Assembly: GCF_947507565.1 (NCBI RefSeq)
Contig: NC_089180.1
Location: forward strand, 1,922,001-1,986,000
Direction of reading: 5' to 3'
DNA length: 64,000 nucleotides
Source: Oscarella lobularis
Lineage: Eukaryota; Porifera; Homoscleromorpha; Homosclerophorida; Oscarellidae
Part shown: piece by piece, positions 9,081 through 20,316 of the stretch
How positions within the stretch are numbered: the stretch's first letter is position 1
Layout of the letters: each line of letters starts with the position of its first letter
Position numbers and translations under genes: made by a program
Notes under the pieces: model-generated
Told to the model about the DNA's origin: nothing
The model's input: the letters and a program-made list of their open reading frames with translations, nothing else
Databases searched by the model: none

Positions 9081-11307
9081 TCAACGACAAACGTGATATA
9101 GCTCGGTATCCTTACAAGTCTTACAGCGGACGCTGCAGCAGAACTGGAAACTGCAGTGACATTTCCGCAAATTCACCTTCTGCTGCACCTTTGATCCTCG
9201 CCCGCAGCAGAGGGTGCGACAGCTTCCCTCGTGCCCGTGCTCAAGTTCGCACAAGCGACCTTTCGTGCCGACGGATCCCTCTCGAACCGACTTGCGACAG
9301 AAATTCGGCGACGGCGACAAATAGACGAGCTGATCCTCTTTCGCCTGATTCTTGAGCTTCCACTCGCTCGGACGCATCGGCCGGCCAACGTCGTTCGACG
9401 CTGTCTTAACTGGATGATTGTAGGCTTCGACGAGATTTTTCGTTATTCGCGAGAACGGCGGCAATTGCATGAAACAGGTCATGATCGTGCACGCGCCGGA
9501 CATGCCGTGGCAATAGCACTTCTCCTCGCGTGACCTCTCAACGGCCTACAATAAAAAGGACTCATGAATTTCTATTAGAAAGTAAGACCTACACGCAACC
9601 GTGCAGTGTCATAGCGTAACAGGGTAGCAATCACATAAGCCTTAGAAACGAAAGGCGGTGCGCCGCAAACGAGCATTGTATTTAGATTCTATCACGCGAC
9701 TGATTTTGGACCGGGAGGCAGCCACCGAAAAGGAGAATTAGGACTCACCAGTCTGCCAACTCGGTTGTTATAGATATTGATTTCCGAGTGAAAGGAGTGA
9801 CTCGTCTCGGCGCCGTCCATCAGCTGGCCGGAGATTTTCACACCGAATTTGACGTCCGCACTGCACCCGTCCCAGGGACCCCTTTTAAGACCATTGTCGC
9901 ACTGGCAATTGCGTATTTCCCCCTGATAGCAGGATTCGGTGACGGCGTAGGCAATGCCGGCAGATATAACAGCATGGGAAAAAGCAGTTTCCTTACAAGC
10001 TAAAAAGTACAAAAAAATTCTAAAAGACCGACTTTTTATCATAAAAACACCTCACCTTTCTTGAGTAGATTTTGTCCGAATTTCGGATTAGTCAACGAAC
10101 TTCCGTCCCACTTCCGCTTTTGCAAATCAATTTTCGTCCGATTGATAGCGAGTTGAACCCCGCGAATGATGGCGGTCATGGCCGTTGGATAGTGTTGACA
10201 CACGTCCCTCTGAGCGCGCCCCTTCAACGGAAAATTCTCGCACATGGCCGCCGCTTCGAGCGCGAGGGCTTCGCTCAAGTCGAATTGAATTAGCCGAAAA
10301 ACGTTCACGTTCGAATCATTTGATCGATTGACAATGAGAATCGATTCGGCAAGCAAACGCGAATCGTTCCCCACGCGAGGAAGCGGTTCAGGTAGATTGT
10401 AGGCGTAGAATTCCAAAGGAATGACATCATGTCGCTTTATCTTCTTCCTCGCAAGCGCGACGTCGTCGACGCGACGTGTGCGTTGTACTTTCTTTTTGAA
10501 TGCGATTCCTCCATCGTGAACGGAGACGTTGTTGTCATCGAAACGCTCAGCGTCGCTGACGCCTTTCGTTTCATTCATTAGCACCGCACTAAGGATAAAG
10601 AAAATAGGGCCCCAGAGTCTATCGCGCCTGAGTGCTATCTAAAATTTTAACACCCGCCCCCTCTAGAGCTTTGTAGCGTCTAAGTGACCGGCGGCGGCGG
10701 CGGCGTTGTCTTTTTTTTATTTCCTATCGGGACTTGTCGATTCGATTTTCGTACGCAAAGCCGCCAAAAATGCGCGAGCTTCTAGACTGTAGTTCAAAGC
10801 CGCGTCTCGATGGCTAGTTAGAATTCGTTGCCTGCTGCTAAGGTGATGTACAGGTACGCGGCAGGAGAAACGGGGACCCCTCGCGCGGTTGCATTTGACT
10901 CGAAGTCTGTCGGGGTTTTGCGTAGTGTCTCGCTCAGGGAGGAGGAGGGTCTGGTGCAATGAGCACACTTTACTGGTGTTTCGGAGCGTGTCCCGCAGCG
11001 CTCAGGGGTCTGACCTCGTGAGCGAGAGGGTCTGGCATCCAGACTAGGTTTTGCGCATTGCATGATTAACAACAACCCGGTTTTCCCCCGCGAAAGGAGG
11101 GAGTCACGGTCGATTGATAGCCTCGCGTTCGCCAGGCCCTTCTCCCCTCCCGTGGACATACGGGAGAGCAGGGAGAATCGTAGTCAATTGACGTGGCCTA
11201 CGCGAACAGTCTACGGAGTACACTAGTTCCGCCTTGTACCTAATAAGACCGACGAGAAAGATTAGCGCAGTTGCTGCGATACAAGAGGAGACGTTTTTCC
11301 AATTCAT
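9081..11307 (-). CDS. Wnt ligand
   Basis: Four exons on the minus strand: 11240-11307, 10056-10588, 9749-9999 and 9081-9545, with consistent phases, giving about 438 residues. Exon 1 joined to exon 2 gives a signal peptide (CIAATALIFLVGLISAVL). Wnt hallmarks follow: CENFPLKGRAQRDVC, KACKETAFSHAVISAGIAY, WDGCSADVKFG, INIYNNRVGR, then CYCHGMSGACTIMTCFMQLP with the serine that Wnts acylate (HGMSG), and the Cys-rich C-terminus ending FQFCCSVRCKTCKDTELYHV. Wnts are secreted, lipid-modified ligands for Frizzled/LRP receptors. The ~90-residue stretch before the Wnt core is longer than usual and low in Cys. The large first intron contains a palindromic repeat. Subfamily cannot be assigned by eye. Confidence 0.9.
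11132..11180. repeat. Palindromic repeat, copy B, in Wnt intron 1
   Basis: Same left arm as at 8728 (CCAGGCCCTTCTCCCCTCCC), with a changed loop. The right arm breaks off after CAGGGAGAA, so this copy is decayed. It lies between Wnt exons 1 and 2. Confidence 0.75.
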
Positions 11308-12378
11308 AACCTAGGAATAAACCAAATGAGTTGATTTCATGACTTCTAATCGATATCCGGAGAAAACGCTAAAAGGGAGTTCAAGCGACGGATAAACGTC
11401 GGGCGGGGATTGTCGGTCGCGCTAGAGCAATGTCACGCGTGTACAGCCTATCATCGATCGCTTACAGGCAGAGACGCTTACCTACTACAGTAAAGATGAG
11501 ATCGAGCGAGTCGCTTGGGGCTTTTTTTCAGGCTAGCCTATTCGCAGAAACGAGCCGTAGCGCGCGCAAACATATCACGTGATGTACGTCGCAATTTTAT
11601 TGCCATCAACTACGCTGTATAAAAGGTAATCTACGCATCGCTTTACGCTGCAAAATTGTTATTATTCATGCATAAACAATTCGTCATTGCAATTATCGAC
11701 GCACAGTGCAAAAAAGCAACGTTTCTTCGTTTTTAGCACGACGAGCACTCGGGCTACAGTTGCAGAGGAGCTTCAGTGGCAATTGTGGCTAAAGGGCTTC
11801 AGTGGCACGGAAGCAATGCGGCATATGGCGTACCGGTAGCAGTTTTAGTGTTGCGTGTTGCACCAAGATCTTACAGTGGCTTAGTGTCAACGTGGCATCT
11901 GTGGCAAATCCATTTGCTGCATTAAGAACTAAAGAATTTAGAGGAATTAAATGTAAACGTGGAAAAACGGGGGCTTTATGGGCAATGGGCTTTTAGTGGT
12001 CAATGGGGCTTCAGAGGCAAAAGGGCACAGTGGCAGCGTGGCATATGGCGTAGCAGTTTCGTGTCCTATTGCTGCAGTTGCACCAAGTCCTTAGAGTGGC
12101 TTCAGTGTCAACGTGGCAACTGTGGCATGTCCATTAGCTGCATGTTGCACTAAACTCCTTATAGAGTGGCTTCAATGTTGACGTGGCAAGTGGGCCACGT
12201 AGCAGTTTTATGTCTATTGGCTGTAGCACTACGTCCTTAGTGCTGCTCAATTACAAATGATGCTAATACGTGTAAAAGTACCACTGTAGTATGTGTATAT
12301 GTGCTAGTGTGACACTGGCTGCGGTACTGTAGCAGTATAGTGTCGTGTCATGAATACACTGCAGCATCGGCAACGTGG
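11308..12378. other. Non-coding region upstream of Wnt
   Basis: No gene supported. From about 11765 to 12250 scattered GTGGCTTCAGTGGCAACGTGG-like words look like decayed units of the minisatellite that follows. The Wnt promoter presumably lies just above 11307, but I could not identify its elements. Confidence 0.5.
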
Positions 12379-12580
12379 CAGCGTTGCAACGTTGCAACGT
12401 GGCAACGTGGCAACGTGGCGGCGTGGCAGCGTGGCAACGTGGCAGCGTGGCAACGTGGCTACGTGGCAACGTGGCAGCGTGGCAGCGTGGCAACGTGGCA
12501 GCGTGGCAACGTGGCAGCGTGGCAGCGTGGCAGCGTGGCAACGTGGCAGCGTGGCAACGTGGCAATGTTGCAAAGTGACA
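12379..12580. repeat. 9/18-bp minisatellite (CAACGTGG-CAGCGTGG)
   Basis: A tight tandem array of GCAACGTGG and GCAGCGTGG units in mixed order. The period is a multiple of 3, so frames stay open on both strands (for example ATLPRCHA). I treat these as non-coding. A single-unit echo lies at 13838-13855. Confidence 0.9.
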
Positions 12581-12599
12581 CCGTGGCAAACTAGAGAAG

Positions 12600-13560
12600 A
12601 CTCAAGCAATCGTGTAAGAGTATTTGTTTGGTAGCGGCAGTAAAAATTGATTCTCGAAGTGCCTTACTCTCTTTCTCGCAGAAGAAGAAAATAAACTTCT
12701 TGAAAGGCGGAAATTGTCTCTGGGCTTGTACTTCACGATACAGGCTTTTGCACCGTAAATACAGCAGAGGTCCTTTACTGCTGATTTCAACTTTTGCAAA
12801 ATCATTGCTACGTGTATTCCCGGCAGGAAGCGACGCATGCTAAACTGTAAAGCAATATGGCAATTCTGTTAGAAGAATCCCGTTCGTGCTTTCCTCAATA
12901 TAGGTAAGCGCAAATGTAAGAAAGAGACAGCAGTAAAATATAAGTTCGTTCACTGCCGCTGTTGCCAAAATTTCTTTGTGGAAGCCACTTTCTCAAGGCT
13001 GCAGATGCAATATTTTCCACCTTGCGTTTCTTACGTTACATGGCGATCTTTTTTTATCGGAGTACAGCAATTTCGCGTTAAAAATCGATTGACCTTATCG
13101 GTTACAGAAGAAAAAGCAGCAAAATTTAAGGTGCAGAAGCCTGATGTAATGCAAGCCAACAAGTCGACCTGCGCTGCCGCTTTTCAAGAACTTTCTCTTG
13201 CATGCGTAAAGCAGAGCTCCTTCACTGCTGCTTTGAACTGCTGCAAAGTTTTTGTTACTATCATCACTACCAACCCTAACCCTAACCGTACTGCGAAAGC
13301 AACATTGTGATACTGTTACAAGACTCCCGATCGGACTTTGTTCGATGCGTATAGGTATGCTGCCTCACTGCCAAAGTGACACTGGCACCGTTACTTACAG
13401 GAAAACCTTGCGCAGTTTTCAAATACAGAAAGCCATCGTGTGTGGTCGCGTGGCAGTGAGGCAATCTGCCAACTTAATTAAACTGACATACAGGCAGAAA
13501 GTGATATATATTTGTAGTGATCCAAGATGCATAGGAGTCATTCGACGAAGTCGAGCGTGC
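12600..13560. other. Region without recognised gene
   Basis: Several short open frames occur, none with a recognisable domain or clear splice context. Two CCCTAA-like units near 13270 are isolated. Confidence 0.4.
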
Positions 13561-13593
13561 AGGGCTTCTAAGCGACGGGAAGACGCAACTACA

Positions 13594-14005
13594 TAGAACG
13601 GCGAACGAAAGAGCCAGCGACAACCCTAGAACGGCGACCGGAAAAGGCATGCAACTGAAAGGCAACGACCCTTTGGGTTCCGCCTCTTCCGATCGTTGTT
13701 TTATTAAAGTAGGGTCTTCACTGCCTCTTTCGGTCGCCAGACTAAGGTCACCAACGTAGGTTCATTGCTGCCCGCCAGCGCCTAATGTCATAATACTTTT
13801 TGCAACCGTGATAGCAAAGCATGGGGCGCTGTGGCAATATGGCAGCGTGGCAGTCAACCCAGAACGAAAGAGGCAGCGAAAAACCTAAACTTTAGCCCGG
13901 GACCGGAAAAGGCAACGGAGACCGGAAAAGGCAACTGCGGTCATACACTGTACGATAGCAACGACCCTATAGGGTTCCGCCTTTTCCGGTCATTGTTTTG
14001 TGACG
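13594..14005. repeat. Two copies of a ~120-bp repeat with hairpin arms
   Basis: Units around 13600-13705 and 13858-14005 share GAACGAAAGAGCCAGCGA-like starts, ACCGGAAAAGGCA words, CAACGACCCT, and an end GGGTTCCGCCTTTTCCGGTC whose CCGGAAAAGGC complement lies within the unit. They can therefore fold as hairpins. They lie just upstream of the Death/ankyrin gene. Confidence 0.6.
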
Positions 14006-14021
14006 AACGAAGTCCGGGTGT

Positions 14022-17000
14022 CATTCTTAACTGGTTCTATCTGGACAGTTCTCATCTGAAAAAGTTGAACGCAGACCCGGCAATTTATTCGTCGAGGGAA
14101 GTCGATGAGAAGGTTAATGGGAGGGCTCTCAACGACAAGCTCTTCTCCGTTCGACCAGACAAAGATAACGTTTGTTGCGTCCGAGACTTAGTGATCCTTG
14201 CACGTGAAATAGAGTTTCCTTCTTCAGGTATTCGCACTTTTGAAAATTCTTTTTCTATTATTCTTTATTTATTAGGATGTTTTCCCTCCGATGACGAGCC
14301 GGTGTCCGATGCGTTGATGAAAGCGTGTGCTGCTGTCGACGGATCGAAATGGGAAGCTCTTGCTATTGCTCTCGATATTAGCTTGAACGATCGAACGAAT
14401 ATTGGCGAATTCACTCGCGATAACTTCTCTCGTATGTTCAAGGTTCTTGAGCTGTGGAAGAAGCAATCAAGGTCGTCGACAGCCGGCCAGCTTCTACGTT
14501 CGTTTAGAGAGTTTTGTGGCATCAGTCGAAGAGCTATATAGAAATGAAATACAATGAACTGTATGGCCAGTAGATATTTGGGGCGTTTTCTCGCGGTCAG
14601 GGCTTCCTATTTTTATTCAACCTATGTTATGTTTTATTGATACTTTTATTTCTATTTTTCTATTGTAGGCTTTTGATTTGTTGCTGGCTTGGAGGCGTGG
14701 TCAAGTGCTAGAAGCTTGGAGGAGGGAATTTCGAAGTTTAGACGTCATCGATCGCGACGAACTTGCGCGTACGCATGCGCTCAATCAGTTGAAAGATGCA
14801 CCGGCTTGAATGCAATACAGTACAAACATTCCTTCAATGTGACATCTGCGCATGCGTACGTCATGGGAACCTCTGCGACAAAAGAAGCGAGAAACGGCGT
14901 GGATCCACCTCGTCGAAGAAGCCGCCGTAGACTATCGATTAGTGATATAGTCGTTTTGAAGACTGCGACGAAAGAAGCGAAAAAGGACGTGGATCCTCTT
15001 GTAAGAAGCCGCGGTAGAGAAGTAGTCGTTTCGACGACGAACTGCTTTTCGTCGTGAAACGAACTCGAAGATTCACCAAAACGTTGTTATTGGCTGATTG
15101 TTGGCTTACAGACGCGGATCGCGATTGATCGATTAGAGACGATAATCAAGAAGAAGTGGGAAAATGAGGATGAATTGCTTAGTTTGCTTTCTACAGAAAA
15201 AGGATTTCGATCTGAGCAGGTATGGAATGGTTGCGTTTTTCATCGCCGCACACCATTGATTGTAGCCTCGCAAGCCAGGCTACATTGATTGTATTCTCAT
15301 TTTTGTTAGTACCACCCTTGCTTGTCACTAATTCACTATGTGGCGGGAAGAGAGTTTGATTCGGCGGAGGAAGCCGATGATTGGCTCAGTTATGTGATTG
15401 TGCAAAAGAATCAAGACGTTGAAGAGGAATCAACAGGGGTATGAATACGTTTTGTATTGATAAATTAACTGATGCGTGGATGCAGCTTGGACTCCGCCCA
15501 CTTCACTGTGCCTGCAAGTGGGGAAATATTTTTGGCGTTGAATGGCTCATCACTCACGGTGCATATTTCAAACTTAGAGACCCCGTATGACTTGGAATTA
15601 ATTTCATATGGTTTCACTTATCACTCTTTTTAGAATGGACTTGTCCCGTATTCTTATGCCAGTGCAAGTTCCGTTGACTCAATGAAGAAAATGGTCTATC
15701 TCGAAGAATATGGATATATTTTGTCACCAGATGATATTGTAACAGAATTGATGTCAGCTCTCTGGTAACAATAACTTTTGATTTATAGGCTGGGGCAGCT
15801 GATAATCAGTTTTCGTCATCTGAAAAAGCAAATGAGATTTTTAATTATTTTGTCAATGAAAAGGGATTAAGTGTCAACGCTACTAATCACGTGATATATA
15901 ATGTGGTTTTGTTAGCTACATGTGCAATATTTGTAATAGAGATGGGAGACTCCTCTGCATCGTGCCTGCTCCAATGGAAGCATTTATGGAGTAAAGTGGC
16001 TCATGGAACACCACGCTGATATCAATAGCGTCGACATGGTTAGAAGATTTCACTTGTGATACTTTTATTCTTATTTCATTTTCAGTTTGGCAAAACGCCT
16101 TTTATGTCTGCGTGTGCAAGTTCCATCAATCGTTCAGCGAAAGTTCGCTACTTGGATGAAAAAGGAGCAGTCTGTCAAGCAAAAGATCACGTGAGATGTT
16201 GTTTATTTTCTACAAATTCAATCAACAAATCGCCGTCTTTTTTATTCAGGAAGGGAAGACCGCTTTGTTTTATGCCATTGAACCATCAAAGTGTGAAGAT
16301 GACGAAGTGAAAGATGTTCTTCGATACCTTGTCATTGAAAAAGGCATTGATATCAATTCTGTTGATGAGGTCGCATTCCTACGATATTTCGCATTTTCGT
16401 TTCGCGATTTTATTTTTAGAAGGGAATGACACCCTTATTGAACGCATGTCGTTATCATCGTTCTTTCTTTATCATTCAGCAACTAATTGAATTAGGAGCT
16501 GATGTTTCTCTCAGAGATCATTGGGTTAGTCAGAATTCTCATTCCTCACTCGTTCTCTATTCAATTCTTTGTAGAATGAACAAAATGCATTGCATATGGT
16601 TGCAAAATACTATTACAGCGTAGACGCATCAGTTATTGATCTATTGATTAAGAAGGGTTGTGACGTCACGTGTCAAGACAAGGTGACGTGTTCTCATTCC
16701 TAATTGAAAATAATTTATAAACGTGATTTTCAGGACGGAAAGACACCTTATGAGGTGGCATGGAAGGGTGAGATGAGAGCTCTCCTTCGACAGCATTACG
16801 TACGTCATCAATTTAATTCAGTTTCCGTGTGTAATTATTTTAATAGGACGCCGCTCGATTTTCCGTTCTTCGCCGAGAAACCGTTCGTCCAGATTCAATT
16901 AAATTCTGCGTAGTTGGCAGCGAAATGGCGGGAAAAACGACGTACGTAAATTCTCTTCTTCAACTCAATGAACCCCCACCAAAAGATGAAGATCGCACAC

Positions 17001-17814
17001 CGGGTGTTGATATCCATAATTGCGATAATGGGGAAGTTGGCAAAGGATCGTGGTGGGACTTTGGTGCCCAACCCACATTCCACAGTGCACACGGTCTCTT
17101 CTTTCGCCAATCAAATACAATATTCAATCTCGTCCTTCCAATTCGAGGAAAGATTTCATCAGAAACGATTCGTCGCCTTTTAGAAGAAGGACAATATTGG
17201 TGTGCGTTCACGAAGGCTTCAATGAGAACGCTTTCTTCTGACGAAAAATCGCGCATTCGTCTTGTCGTCATCTTCAATCTCATTGGTTTCAATGAGAAGG
17301 CGGGAGTCAAAGTGCGCTTTGAGCTGGAACAAGTCGCGAAACGTCTTCAAGATAAATTCGAAGACACAGTTAAAGTTTTACACGTGATCGAAATAGATTG
17401 CAGCAAGAGCCAATCAGATCGCATGAAGGACTGCCGAGAAAAACTGAAAAGAATTCGCGAAGAAATGCTCAAGGTAAATAGCGGAGAAGTCACTTTGTTC
17501 ACTTTAGTGATTTCTGTCCACAGACAGCTGATGATGTTCCCAAACTGTGCCACGCTATTGAAGAGTATATCTCTCTTCCCGACGAGAAGAGAAAGAGTCC
17601 ATTGGCCTATTTTCTGACGAGGGACGAATTCGAGAAGTGGGTCGCTGAAGAGGTCGGCATCACTTTGGACGGAGACGAGAAAGAAGTCGCCGTCGAATAT
17701 CTCGAGTCATCCGGAATACAGTACTGTAGGCTTGCGCGTGGGCATGCGCTCTATCATTTTGGAAGATGCACCGGCTCGAACATGCAGAACGTCGTCGCTC
17801 CGCCTCTAGCTTAG
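14022..17814 (+). CDS. Death domain-ankyrin-ROC GTPase protein
   Basis: Multi-exon gene with 45-60 bp introns. First, a Death-like helical region at about 14275-14530 (CAAVDGSKWEALAIALDISL and RTNIGEFTRDNFSRMFKVLE). Next an exon with AFDLLLAWRRGQVLEAWRRE (about 14669). Ankyrin repeats follow at about 15484-16800: RPLHCACKWGNIFGVEWL, ETPLHRACSNGSIYGVKWL, GMTPLLNACRYHRSFFIIQQ, DGKTPYEVAW. A ROC-type GTPase follows from about 16890: P-loop GSEMAGKTTYVNSL, switch DFGAQPTFHSAHGLFF, then NLIGFNEK where an NKxD-type motif is expected. A short COR-like stretch (AVEYLESSGI, MQNVVAPP) ends in a stop at 17812-17814. ROC/COR proteins with Death and ankyrin modules (for example DAPK1) act in cell-death signalling. 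The start is uncertain, and a small repeat insertion near 14763 leaves the link between the first exons unproven. Confidence 0.7.
14763..14860. mobile_element. ~98-bp mini-MITE with 13-bp inverted ends
   Basis: Ends CGTACGCATGCGC (left) and GCGCATGCGTACG (right) are perfect inverted repeats. The inner part (AAAGATGCACCGGCT) recurs at about 17760-17780, next to a similar CATGCGCTC end. Here it introduces a stop in the exon carrying AFDLLLAWRR. No clear target duplication was seen. Confidence 0.55.
17728..17795. mobile_element. Partial mini-MITE copy in COR-like segment
   Basis: Resembles the left two thirds of the element at 14763 (GGCATGCGCTC, then GAAGATGCACCGGCTCGAA). It splits the COR-like sequence between YLESSGI and MQNVVAPP, which would otherwise be adjacent in ROC/COR proteins. 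Confidence 0.45.
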
Positions 17815-17863
17815 TCTCAAGGCAAGGCGAATGAAAAGAGCGTCTGCAAAACGATGAGAATTA

Positions 17864-18562
17864 TTGACTAGAGTCGAGAGCGAGCAATTGGCTTCGAAAC
17901 GAGCCAAAATCGAATCGCCCTTCGCTCGCGTTCACTCGCAAACGTCGGAAAACATCGAAACAGAGTGCGCAATCGGTCAACTTTTATTCGAGAACACAAT
18001 CGGCGACATTTCGTCGTACGATTCCATCGATTTGGCGTCGAACGAAGAAACCGGAGCAGAGTTACGGCTCCACAATGCGTCCATTGTTACGGCACTCCCT
18101 GTAATCGCCTTCGACGACGAATCGACGACAAACGACGTCGTTTCAGCGATATGCTGGCTCGAACATCAAAACATCATCCAACTAAAAATCGAAGCGAATC
18201 GAAATAACATCGTTTTCGTCGACGTTTTGCTAAATCGAAAAGAATTGAATTTGAAAAGGAGAGTCATTCACGAAAAATTCCAACTCGTAATTTTTCATTT
18301 CATGCCAGATCTGACGTCAAATTGTAAGTAAATTCAATCAAAAAATCGTAGCTAAAAGTTTTCCTTAGTTTACGAATCGCCACATTTGGTTGCCCCGGGC
18401 GACGTGGATGGATTATACGAAATAGTCCTATCCAATCAGGAAACGCGTAAAATTCCCAATGACGCTCTTGTCCCCGCGGAATTGATACCAACGTTGAGAT
18501 CATATCAAAAGCAAGCGTTGGAATGGATGCTAGAGAGAGAGCAAAAAGAATCAAAAAGTAGC
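17864..18562 (+). CDS. SHPRH: SHPRH-like N-terminal fragment
   Basis: A long exon to about 18324 and, after a short intron (about 18325-18367), a second exon ending near 18560. The second exon reads PHLVAPGDVDGLYEIVLSNQ and then LIPTLRSYQKQALEWMLERE, the entry to the SNF2 helicase domain as in SHPRH, a ubiquitin ligase and SNF2 translocase acting in DNA damage tolerance. All remaining SNF2, PHD and RING parts are absent. What follows is non-coding sequence, so this is a 5-prime fragment. The upstream start is not certain. Confidence 0.6.
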
Positions 18563-18564
18563 TA

Positions 18565-19700
<1,136 letters not shown>

Positions 19701-19840
19701 TGTTCGGGGATCCCATGATGGCTCACGAAAGGCCATCATTATCTAGTATATCTGTCAATGACGAGAACACCCTAGTGGAGGACTTGACAAAGTAAGAAGA
19801 AAGAATAATGTGACTGTCTCGATTCATTGCTTTGAAACAG

Positions 19841-20069
19841 ACAGTTCGGGTGTGTGATCTAAAGAATGGAAGCCCAGTAGCCGTACTCCACGGCCACACA
19901 GGTGGAATTACATCGGTTGAATTTTGCCCAACGCCTATCGACGAAGCAAAGTAATACACACATATGAGACTTGGTATTGATTTTGTTGTATGAGACCGTC
20001 TGTTAGATGCCTGATATGGACGGGAAAAGACGGCGGCGCTCTTTGCATCTGGCATTGGGATTCACTCTT
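19841..20069 (+). pseudogene. BRWD/PHIP-type WD40 fragment
   Basis: An exon at 19841-19950 reads TVRVCDLKNGSPVAVLHGHT, then GGITSVEFCPTP; a second piece near 20008-20069 reads GKDGGALCIWHWDS. This is the WD-repeat pattern of BRWD1/PHIP bromodomain proteins. Earlier and later repeats and the bromodomains are absent, and the second piece lacks a clear acceptor. CNOT4 starts 250 bp downstream on the same strand, so this is an isolated fragment or an assembly remnant. Confidence 0.5.
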
Positions 20070-20316
20070 CGTCTTCCGGCTCGGCGGCCGCGGCGGCGCG
20101 AACACGCCGAATGACTAAAACGCGGCGTCTAGTTTCTGCAAAACTGTAGAGTCCCTTATTTCCCGCAATATTTCCCGCTACGTAGCCTATACACTGCGTA
20201 CCTTGCGCAGAAGTACGCACTCGGCAATCCGGGCTCGATCGACAACGCGGGCTTCCAGAAGCATTCTCGCAGCCCTCGCAGCCCCATATCGCCTATAGAT
20301 TGCCGAAAAACGCTCG

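Noticed and set aside
12379-12580. Cys/His-rich repeat protein (ATLPRCHA)
   Set aside because: It is the translation of a 9-bp minisatellite.
13265-13285. Telomere repeat (CCCTAA)
   Set aside because: Only about two units in unique sequence; too few to mean anything.
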